Part shown: positions 56,014 to 64,000 of the stretch, piece after piece
Position numbering within the stretch: position 1 is the first letter of the stretch
Layout: every line of letters begins with the position of its first letter
Assembly (NCBI GenBank): GCA_036365145.1
Contig: JAEOAD010002231.1
Span: 1,302,001-1,366,000 of the forward strand
Length of the DNA: 64,000 nucleotides
From: Orientallactaga sibirica
Taxonomy: Eukaryota; Chordata; Mammalia; Rodentia; Dipodidae
Reading direction: 5' to 3'
The notes under the pieces: generated by a model
What the model saw: the letters and a program-made list of their open reading frames with translations, nothing else
Database searches by the model: none
Told to the model about the DNA's origin: nothing
Program-made: the position numbers and the translations under genes

Positions 56014-56315
56014 GTCGATTTCTATCCATAAAACAATGAAACTAGATCCTTATCTCTCACTGTGCACAAAAATCAACTCCAAATGGATTAATGACTTCAA
56101 CATAAGACCTGAAAATCTGAAATGGCCAGAGGGAAATATTGGGGATACCCTTGAAGATATAGGCATAGACACAGACTTTAATCATTCAGGAAGTAAGTCC
56201 AACAATTGACAAATGACAGTACATTAACTTAAAAACCTTTTGTATACCAAAAGAAACAACTAAGTCATGAGACAGACTACAGAGTGAGTGAAAATCATTA
56301 CATTTGACAGGATTT

Positions 56316-56355
56316 AGGAATGAAGAGATGGTTCAGTGGTTAAGGAGCTTGCCTG
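56316..56355 (+). repeat. 3'-truncated tSINE head
   Basis: aggaatgaagagatggttca gtggttaaggagcttgcctg is only the first 40 bp of a tSINE. Flanks gacaggatt and gacagaggatt suggest it sits in a duplicated L1 target. Confidence 0.6.
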
Positions 56356-56500
56356 ACAGAGGATTAATATCTAGGATATACAAAGTAAATTCAAAAACTT
56401 CAACAAGAAAATAACTCTATCAGAAACTAGGCTAATGAAACTGGAGAGTTCTGAAAGGAAGAAATAGAAATGATCAGTAAATATTTTAAAAAGTATTCCA

Positions 56501-56719
56501 GGGCTGGAGAGATGACTTAGTGGTTAAGGCACTTGCCTGCAAAGCCTAAGGACCCTGGTTCAAATCCCCAGTACCCACAAAAGCCAGATGTACAAGGTGG
56601 TGCATGTGTCTGAATTTTTTTTTTTTTTTTGCAGTTGTTAGAGGCCCTGGTATACCCATTTTCTTTATTTATCTATCTACCTATCTATCTCAAATAAATA
56701 AAAAGAATATGTTTTTAAA
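56501..56719 (+). repeat. tSINE nested in L1
   Basis: Contains a run of 15-16 T in the centre (56615-56631) in place of ggagttcgtt. Follows aaaagtattcc. Confidence 0.92.
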
Positions 56720-56728
56720 AGTATTCAA

Positions 56729-56917
56729 GGGCTGGAGAGATGGCTTATCAGCTAAGGCACTTGCCTACAAAGCCTAAAGGCCCAGGTTCAATTTTCCAGA
56801 ACCATGTAAGCCTTATGTGCATGGTGGCACATGCATCTGGCGTTAGTTTGAAGTGACTAGAGGCCCTGGCATGCCCATTTTCTATAATAAGTAAATAAAA
56901 TATATTTCAAAAAAGTA
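56729..56917 (+). repeat. tSINE nested in L1
   Basis: Lacks the CT tract almost completely. Lies between aaaagtattcaa (56717-56728) and aaaagtattcaa (about 56911-56922), so it used the same target as its neighbour. Confidence 0.92.
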
Positions 56918-57728
56918 TTCAAAATCCTTAGCCATCAAAGAAATATAAATTAAAATTACTTAGAGATTTCATTATCCCCCAGTCAGAATGACTATCATCA
57001 AGAAAACAAATGACAACAGATGCTAGAAAGGGTGTAGGGAATGGGGAACCCTTATTCACTGCTTATGGGAGCAAAAACTTGCATAGTCACTGTGGAAATC
57101 AGTGTGGAAGTTTCTCAAAATATTAATAGAGCTACTATGTGACCCAGCTAAACCACTTCTCGACATTTACCCAAAAGACTGTATGTCGATAGAGACACTT
57201 GCACATCCATGTTTATCACTTCTCTCTTCACAATAATGAGGACATGGTATCAGCCCAGATGTCCATCAGCAGACTAATAGCTTAATAAAAATGCCATACC
57301 CACAGACAACAGAATTGTATTCAGCTATTAAAAAATGAAATATAAAAATTGTCCCAAAAAAGGATGGAACTGGAAAATACATTAAATGAAGTATCTTAGG
57401 CTCAGAAAGAAAAACACTGCAATGTCCTTTCGCACACACACACAGATCCTACCTTCCTACTTTCGTATATGTGCATTGATGTGGGAGTTAGTATTGCAGA
57501 ACCCAGGAAAGTAGAAAGGGGCCTGTGAGGAGGAGACAAGAGGATTTAAAGGACGGGAGTAGGGATGGTAAGGGAATACAGCAATACCAACATGAAAGGA
57601 GGAAAATGGTTAAAAGGCACAAGCTGAGGGGGGCAGGCGATGATGGGGAGTGGGTCTTGAGAAAGGGTCAATACATACATATATATATATACTTGTAAGC
57701 TAATTAAAAATTAAAAAATAAAAAAATA

Positions 57729-58751
57729 GAAATTCATCATAACCCTGAATTGGATATGGCATAGTTTGTCCTCCAAATGACTCTGGTAAGACAAATTAAC
57801 TCTTAACTATGATCCTGAAAAAGTACCTAGCAGTATCTCAAGCCATCTTCTGTCTGCACTTAAGGAAACTGCAGCTAAAACCACCTTTGTTTAGAAATCC
57901 TGTTTGCTTCCTTTTTGCTGTGTGTGCCTCCATAAATAGGTTAGAGAGGAACTTGACCTTTTGTATCCTAAATAAGGCAAAAGGAAGTTATAAATAACCT
58001 TCAAAATATGGGCCCACAGAGGACAAGAAAAGATTGGGAACCATGGACTTTAATGAAAGACGTCCTGGGTAAGCGGCAGTGACCACCATGGGCCTTTGCA
58101 ATCCTCTGCTCCCCAGTGCTAGGGAACCAGCAGCACTCTTTAGTCAAAGATCATTCAGGTGATGGCAGTTTCTGGTCTTCAAGCAGAGTGCTCGCTCCCT
58201 TGTGTGTCATATCTACATGTTGATATCTTGAGAAGAATAAAAGGCATATCAAATAACGTGACTGGGTTCTACTTTATGGTATATGGAATATTGCCGCTTT
58301 ATACTTTAAAGAACTGAAGTCATTTAGACCCCCAGGGCTTGACTCTTGACTATGATAGAATCTATGTTCTTATGACTCTCATATTTGTGCCTTCAAACCA
58401 GACCTGTCCCTGAGCTATATTGATTTATTATTTAACAGAGCTTTGTAACCAGTCTTCCCACTTTCACTTCATTGTAAATCCACACAGAAGCCAAGGATAT
58501 TATTATAATATAATTCAGACCAAGTCCATTCCCTTCAGGTGCGGGGCAATGGCCTTACCCACTCATGTGAACACTCACACCTGTTATTGACGACCAAGAG
58601 CCGCTTGCAGTCCTGCCAGTGGAGGGCGTCTCTGAGAGGAAGCATGGCCTGCCATAATCTTAACTTTTTTTTAACTATTGGAGCACAGAGCACAGACTTA
58701 AAAACAGTCCAAGGTCACTTGGGTCTGCTGTCTCTGGGCTTTCCTTAATCA
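57729..58751. other. No feature recognised
   Basis: Single-copy sequence, ORFs up to 69 codons only. Confidence 0.42.
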
Positions 58752-59080
58752 GCACATCATGGCAGAGAGCACATGGTGAAGCAAAGCTGCTGGCCTCATG
58801 GTGCCAGGAAGCAGAGAGGAAGGGAAGGAAGGAGGAACTGGGTGCAAAGTATAGCTTTTGAAGTCACCCCTGATAACTTACTTCCTCTCTAACTAAGTCC
58901 TACCTCCAAATAATGCTATCAAATTATGAATCCATCAATGGATCATTAATCCAATGATGAGGTCATAGCCTTTAAGATCTGACCTTTTCCCCAAAGCCCA
59001 TCAGTGGGCAGCCTATCCTATCAACAAATGAGCCTGGGTGGGAGGCGGGCGCATTTCAGATTTAAGCCATAGCACAGAAT
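58752..59080 (-). mobile_element. Old MaLR/MLT-like LTR
   Basis: cacatcatggcagagagcac atggtgaagc, cctacctccaaataatgcta and gatctgaccttttccccaa resemble reversed mammalian MST/MLT LTRs. Ends are unclear. Confidence 0.45.
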
Positions 59081-59165
59081 AACTAGTGGGTTTTATTTAT
59101 TTGCTTTTAGCTGAGTAACAAAGCAATAAATGTGATTGATTTCCACAATTAAAAATGGGTTAAGA

Positions 59166-59400
59166 GGGCTGGAGAGATGGCTTAGTGGTTAAGGTGCTTG
59201 CCTGCCAAGCCTAAGAATGCCTGTTTGACTCTCCAGGTCCCACGTTTAGCCAGATGCAAAAAGTGACGCAAGGGAGCAATGTCATACTCGTCCACAAGGG
59301 GATGTGTGCATCTGGAGTTCATTTACAGCAGCTGAGAGGCCGCTGGTGCACCCACTCTCTCTATCTCTCTGTGTGTGTGTCTCGCTCTCTCTCTTAAAAA
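59166..59400 (+). repeat. tSINE, longer variant
   Basis: Shares with 42907-43169 the extra central segment (aaaaagtgacgcaagggagc aatgtcatac) and the gctgagaggccgctgg change. No (AAAT)n tail; it ends ctcttaaaaa. Confidence 0.93.
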
Positions 59401-59415
59401 AAAATGGGTTAAGAA

Positions 59416-59548
59416 CCGGGTGTGGTGGCACACGTCTTTAATCCCAGCACTCGGGAGGCAGAGGTAGGAGGATCGCCGTGAGTTCAAGGCCACCCTGAGA
59501 CAGCATAGTGAATTCCAGGTCAGCCTGGGCTAGAGTGAAATCCTACCT

Positions 59549-59582
<34 letters not shown>

Positions 59583-59583
59583 C
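59416..59583 (+). repeat. B1 SINE
   Basis: ccgggtgtggtggcacacgt with a 31-A tail (59550-59580). Near-consensus, so young. Confidence 0.94.
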
Positions 59584-59598
59584 AAAATGGGTTAAGAA

Positions 59599-59751
59599 CC
59601 GGGTGTGATAGTACATGCCTTTAATCCCAGCACTTGGGAGTCAGAGGTAGGATGATAGCTGAGAGTTCGAGTTTGAGTTCGAGGCCACCCTGAGAATACA
59701 GAGTGAATTCCAGGTCAGCCTGGGCTAGAGTGAGACCCTACCTCAGGGAAA
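59599..59751 (+). repeat. B1 SINE with internal duplication
   Basis: ccgggtgtgatagtacatgc; gagttcgagt ttgagttcgagg shows a 12-13 bp tandem duplication of the B-box region (59663-59684). Confidence 0.93.
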
Positions 59752-59924
59752 AAAATGGGTTAAGAAGAATAAATTATTTTCTAACAGTAATGGTCTTTGA
59801 AAGCACTTGAAAAAATAGTTTGTAAAATTAAGTGGTACTAGAGCCCAAGAGGGTCCCTAAAATTGAAAGAACTCCCCAGATGCTAGCACATACCAGTCAC
59901 CAGTGGAGGAGGATGTGTCAGATA

Positions 59925-60075
59925 CTGTACCTGTATGATTTTCTTCAGCACTTCCAAAACCCTGAAAAGTATCTATTACCAGCTACTCAGGGGAATTAAA
60001 CATTTATGTAAGACCCCACCACTAGAAAATAAGTGGCAGAACCCGGGATAAATCTACAACTCCCCTGCACACGCT
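59925..60075 (-). repeat. MIR relic
   Basis: Reversed MIR-like order with aataagtggcagaacccggg ataaatctacaactcc. Diverged. Confidence 0.45.
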
Positions 60076-60849
60076 TTCTGCAGTACCGTGTTATGAGGAG
60101 CACCTTACATGTTCAAGGACAAGGGTAAATTGATAAACAGAGGAATGTCACCAAGTCCAGACCAAGTCGTTATCCAGGTAGCACCTATTTAATGTAGTTA
60201 GTTTTGGAAAAAGAAAGCTAGCACTTTTCTTCTTGTTAGCAAAAAATAATTTCGCCAAGAATCTATGATTCAGAAGAAAAATGTCCTTACCCAGGTGCAT
60301 TTTATACATTAGCATTTAGGGCAAATTGCCCAGAAATCCAATAGTAATTTACCCCCAAGATCTCTGCCCATAGTTAATGTTGGAATTTTTGGCAAGTAGA
60401 TTTCCCTTAGGGTAACAGTGAAATTAAGGAGTCTTCTTAAAGAAAAGGTGTTGGAGTCTTAGGCAACAGTTCAAAGCCTGGTGTTCAAAGGTGGGAGGGG
60501 TCCCCACCCAGGGGTACTCCTGGTGTTCAAAGGTGGGGGGGGGGTCTCCACCTAAAAGTGCTTCTGGTGCTCTCCTGCTTTCTGGAGCGAAACTGCCTAT
60601 TTTCCCTCCCTTACGTGTGCTGCTTCCTGGGCTCAGTGGTGAAGTTCAATGTGCAGTGGAGACAGTCTTTACTGTGACTTAAAGTTACTCCGGATCATGT
60701 GTTATTATAGCAGGTGTGAGAGGTAAACACTGGTGATGCCAGTATGGGCTGGGCATCCCAGAAAAGCATTTTTTTTTTTGCTCCAGAACCCAAATTGCTG
60801 AGTTGTGCTCCCACGGAACTGAGAGTGACCACAGAGCAAGCAGAAAAAT
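60076..60849. other. No feature recognised
   Basis: A short imperfect direct repeat (ggtgttcaaaggtggg) at about 60481-60496 and 60522-60537 contains a run of 9 G. No gene. Confidence 0.42.
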
Positions 60850-61070
60850 AATAATTGTAACAAAAGCTATCTTTATTGATACCTCACTATGTCTAAGAGT
60901 TTTACAATTCATTTAATTTCAACATGGCTCTATTCCTCTTTTATGCCTGTATTATAGGTGAGGAAAATGAAGCCCATAAACATTTCAGGGATCTTCCAAA
61001 GGTTATGTAACCAATAAGTGGCAGATGCAGGCTGAACTCACACAGACTGGCCTTGGCATGTATCAGCAAC
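60850..61070 (-). repeat. MIR relic
   Basis: ctttattgatacctcactat, gtaaccaataagtggcagat gcaggctgaactcacacaga; reversed MIR with both the length-conserved core and flank visible. Confidence 0.6.
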
Positions 61071-61430
61071 TGCTGCTGTTCAGAATCACAAGTGACCTTT
61101 GCAAGAAATGTCCTTTATCATTTGGGTCAATTATACTTGAGCTGAGTGTCAGTTTGGTTGAAGAAATTGACTTGCCATAAGATGACTAAGTCCCATAATG
61201 TTAACCACTATCCTTTGCAGACCTCAAGGAGAGTTAGAAGAAGGAATGGCAAGACAGTTTAAACATCAAGAGGGGATAGGCTAGAAATCAATAGAAGGAC
61301 AAACTACAGCTGAATGGGCAGGTCAGTTTTTTTGTCCCCAAAGTATATCCTATGGCAATGCGTTTAGGGCACACCCCACCACCTCAAAAGACAAAGGTAC
61401 TGAACCTGCTTGCCATACTCATCAGAATCC
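61071..61430. other. No feature recognised
   Basis: Single-copy sequence. Confidence 0.4.
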
Positions 61431-61640
61431 AGAGGTTAGAGAGATGGCTTAGCAGTTAAGGTGCTTACCTACAAAGTCTGAGGACCCAGGTTTGATTCCC
61501 CAGCACCCATGTAAGCCAGATGTACAAGGCGGTGCATGTGTCTGGAGTTCGTTTGAAATGCCTAGAGACCCTGCATGCCCATTCTCTCTCTGTCTCTGAC
61601 TGCCTCTCTCTCTCTCAAATAAACAAAATATTTTTTAAAA
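61431..61640 (+). repeat. tSINE
   Basis: agaggttagagagatggctt head, B box ggtttgattcc, short (TC)n and a modest tail. Confidence 0.9.
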
Positions 61641-61829
61641 GGAAGTGAAAGGGAAGATGAGCAATTGGTTGAAAAGGCAGAAGCTGGAAACCAGAATAAA
61701 CATAAGAACATAAAAGGAGCAAATTTCAAGTCTGTGTCCCATTCCAATCTGAGGTGGGGGGGAATTCTATTTACAATTTTCCAATTTGAATAAAATTTCT
61801 ATTGTCAAAATATCTGATCGACTTTAATG

Positions 61830-61830
61830 T

Positions 61831-61876
<46 letters not shown>

Positions 61877-62000
61877 AGGTAGGGTCTCACTCTGGCCCAG
61901 GCTGACCTGGAATTAACTATGTAGTCTCAGGGTGGCCTTGAACTCACGGCGATCCTCCTACCTCTGCTGGGATTAAAGGCATGTGCCACCACACCCGGCT
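61830..62000 (-). repeat. B1 SINE with ~45-T tail
   Basis: Longest homopolymer of the window (61831-61875). Lacks cctcccgagt in the body (cctctgctgggattaaa). taatgtcc flanks both sides (61818-61825, 61999-62006). Confidence 0.93.
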
Positions 62001-63011
62001 AATGTCCCCTTGTTTTATGTGCTGCATATAAGTCTGTTGATGTATCCCAAGGGTACGATGGAAGGAAGGTTTGCCATTCCTCCCCAATCCTAATGGAGAA
62101 GTCCATTTTACCCTCAGAACCTCCCCAGGAGAGGCATCTCTGGCGACTTGCAGATGTCTTCACTCCCACTTCTGGCTAGCTGTGTTCTCACTGCACCCAA
62201 AGAACCAGGCCAGTAAGGTGCAACATGCAGCAAGCCAAGGAGAGCCTCCTCCTCTGTGTTTCTGTCAGGCTGGGCAGACTGTGTGCTCACATACCTGTGC
62301 CACACAGTAAGGAGCCAGCAGAGACAGCAACGGCATCCTTCCACCAGGCAGGATAAACATCCTCCCTCAATACCATGGAAGGATGAAAACTACAGGTCCC
62401 AGAAGTCTGGGAAGATGTAGCAAGGGACTCCTTGTCGTCTACCTTGGAGGAGTACACGGGCAGTTTGGGTCTCTTCTACTCTTGCTGCTCAGCACTGGGA
62501 TTAGGTGTGACTTACTGAACATGGATATATTCCTATGCCTAAGCACAACCTGGTGAATTAATTTCTGAAAAAGAACATGTGCCTTCAAATTTAATTAAAT
62601 TTCATAGTTTAATAGTATCTCAGGGCATTTATTTTGCATTTAAGATAGAGAGCATAGATTTGTATACATTATGGAAATAAACTGGAGTTCTTATTTTGAT
62701 AAGGACATGTTGGAAGCCCAACCCACACACCAGCATTGACAATAAGGAGAGATGGGACACGTTTATGCACTTAAGTGATGTTTGCTTGGCAATTGATAAG
62801 GAGGACTTTAATTTTCATAACCTATCTTTAAAAACCTTGAAATGTACATAGTCATTTCATGTCTAAGAATTTGTTCTAAGGATGTATGTGTATGCATGTG
62901 TGTGTAGTTATAAGAAATTTCATTTGAATTGTGAAGTTAAAAGTTACATAAATGCCCAAGCATAAGATATTAGTGAACTATTACAAGTAAATATGTTCAA
63001 AATTCCTCTCA
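62001..63011. other. No feature recognised
   Basis: Opposed ORFs of 79 (plus, 62071-62310) and 76 codons (minus, 62114-62344) overlap; the rest is AT-rich. Confidence 0.42.
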
Positions 63012-63172
63012 TGTGTTGATTTGTATGTCAAGCACTGTCTTATAAGGTCATACACACATTAACTCACTCAGTTCCCACAACAACCTTGTGAGCTAGATTC
63101 TGTCATTTCCTTTCACTAAGGCTCAGAGAGGGTAAACTGCCCATGGGAACACATTTAGTGAGAGACAGTGGG
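63012..63172 (-). repeat. MIR relic
   Basis: gtcaagcactgtcttataag, cccacaacaaccttgtgagc tag and aggctcagagagggtaaact gcc match the reversed MIR (…aggcactg…acaacaacc…gaggctcagagagg). Confidence 0.7.
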
Positions 63173-63253
63173 GGGAGAGGAAAATGAGCATTGTGGCTCC
63201 TCAGTCCACACTATGAGTTCAAGCTATGTCACACTCTCAAGAAGTGTGACACC

Positions 63254-63458
63254 AGGCTGGAGACATGGCTTAGTGGTTAAGCGCTTGCCTGTGAAGCCTA
63301 AGGACCCCGGTTCGAGGCTCAATTCTCCAGGACCCACGTAAGCCAGATGCACAAGTGGGCGTATGCATCTGGAGTTCGTTTGCAGCGGCTGGAGGCCTGG
63401 CGCGCCCATTCGCTCTCTCTCTACCTGCCTATTTCTGTATCTCTCTGTCTCTGTCAAA

Positions 63459-63493
<35 letters not shown>

Positions 63494-63506
63494 AAAAAAA
63501 AAAAAA
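63254..63506 (+). repeat. tSINE, youngest-looking copy
   Basis: Nearly intact tRNA-like head, CpGs still present (ccggttcgaggctc, ggcgcgcccattcg) and about ten AAAT units. Target repeat aagaagtgtgacRcc at 63239-63253 and 63507-63521 differs by one base. Confidence 0.96.
63266..63319 (+). promoter_or_regulatory. RNA polymerase III A and B boxes
   Basis: A box tggcttagtgg (63266-63276) and B box ggttcgaggct (63309-63319) fit the internal promoter consensus of tRNA genes. This is the best pair among the tSINEs and the copy most likely to be transcribed. Confidence 0.6.
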
Positions 63507-63617
63507 AAGAAGTGTGACGCCATTTAAAGCATTCAAATATCCAGTTACTTATTTAAAAAATAATGACAAAAGTGGAAATTTCCACACTTTACTATCACAC
63601 GCTCCACTTTTCCTTCT

Positions 63618-63673
63618 TTTTTAAAATATTTATTTATTTATTTATTTTTGTTACATAAATTAACCCATTTATT
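63618..63673 (-). other. 3' end and A-rich tail of the RPL37A retrocopy
   Basis: Reverse strand: AATAAA at 63673-63668, then tgggttaatttatgtaac, the transcript end, near 63650, followed by an A-rich stretch broken into AAAT units (63649-63618). The tail marks reverse transcription of a processed mRNA. Confidence 0.85.
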
Positions 63674-63705
63674 GCAGGCTAGGGAGGTCTCAAATGATAG
63701 GGCTT

Positions 63706-63999
<294 letters not shown>

Positions 64000-64000
64000 G

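Larger units (their letters stand above)
54999..57728 (+). mobile_element. 5'-truncated L1 with nested SINEs
   Basis: Opens inside ORF2 at the reverse transcriptase: acaagacaaggatatccacg reads RQGYPRSLLLFNIVLEVLA in one frame, close to the conserved L1 motif. It continues through ORF2 (aagacctcccatgcttacgg, gtactggcacaaaaacagac, agaatgactatcatcaagaa) to a G-rich 3' UTR and an AT-rich tail. Stops and frame breaks are present, so it is dead. A B1 (55714), a 40 bp SINE head (56316) and two tSINEs (56501, 56729) are inserted in it. Confidence 0.88.
59152..59766 (+). repeat. SINE stack on one target site
   Basis: The 14-15 bp aaaatgggttaaga(a) occurs four times: 59152-59165, 59401-59415, 59584-59598 and 59752-59766. 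Between the copies lie a tSINE, a B1 and a second B1, all on the plus strand. Each insertion duplicated the same target again. Confidence 0.93.

Noticed and set aside
59152..59766. CRISPR-like array (short repeat with spaced units)
   Set aside because: The four 15 bp repeats are target duplications around SINEs in a mammalian genome; the intervening units are known repeats of unequal length.
63254..63330. tRNA gene
   Set aside because: It has A and B boxes but no cloverleaf acceptor pairing that I can see, and continues into the SINE body and tail.

Overview
This is a stretch of mammalian, rodent-type nuclear DNA. It is AT-rich, has no operons or dense coding, and is crowded with interspersed repeats. 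About 45 copies of a ~200 bp tRNA-derived SINE (called tSINE here) and about 23 copies of a 7SL-derived B1 SINE dominate. The tSINE has an ID-like head with RNA polymerase III A and B boxes, a CT-rich tract and an (AATA)n tail. The B1 copies share a right-hand part (GAGACTACATAGTGAATTCCAGGTCAG-like) that is not the mouse or rat form. From memory of such sequences, the two together suggest a jerboa-like rodent (Dipodidae); no species can be proved from the window alone. Older rodent or mammalian repeats (B3, B4, ID, MIR, L1, MaLR-type LTR elements) fill much of the rest. Only one intact recognisable protein-coding sequence exists: an intronless RPL37A retrocopy on the minus strand at the extreme right end (63706-63984). 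One degenerate U6 snRNA copy lies at 30594-30701. I see no spliced gene, so the window is most simply intergenic or deep intronic DNA. Layout: 1-14.5 kb holds scattered SINEs, a B3 copy, an old MaLR LTR with internal sequence (1648-2535) and a solo LTR (10773-11132). At 15.4-17.8 kb an L1 3' end is interrupted by a very young non-autonomous LTR retrotransposon (15773-17788): two identical 395 bp LTRs, a CATAT target duplication, a primer-binding site, a polypurine tract and a 93-codon ORF. 18-30 kb holds SINEs, microsatellites and single-copy DNA. 30.4-33.5 kb is an L1 tail, the U6 copy and a SINE cluster. At 33.7-35.8 kb is an old, nearly complete MaLR element on the plus strand. 36-39.8 kb holds two pieces of an ancient minus-strand L1 plus B4 copies and many minus tSINEs. 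At 39.9-48 kb there are several more MaLR copies, including a full element (45906-47873) whose 3' LTR contains a nested solo LTR. 48.4-55 kb is mostly single-copy DNA with an L1 3' UTR and SINEs. 55-57.7 kb is a 5'-truncated L1 with at least four nested SINE insertions. At 59.1-59.8 kb is a stack of three SINEs separated by four copies of one target site. The rest is single-copy DNA with MIR relics, ending in the RPL37A retrocopy. The parts interact through retrotransposition. L1-type machinery explains the SINE target duplications and the RPL37A retrocopy. The MaLR elements carry no pol of their own and must have borrowed an ERVL-type reverse transcriptase and integrase; this is knowledge of the family, not something visible here. 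I found no convincing new biological system. The best candidates for follow-up are the recently active LTR element with its positionally conserved ORF and octamer motif, and the repeatedly used SINE target at 59.1-59.8 kb. Coordinates of old repeats are approximate to about 10-30 bp because they were read by eye.
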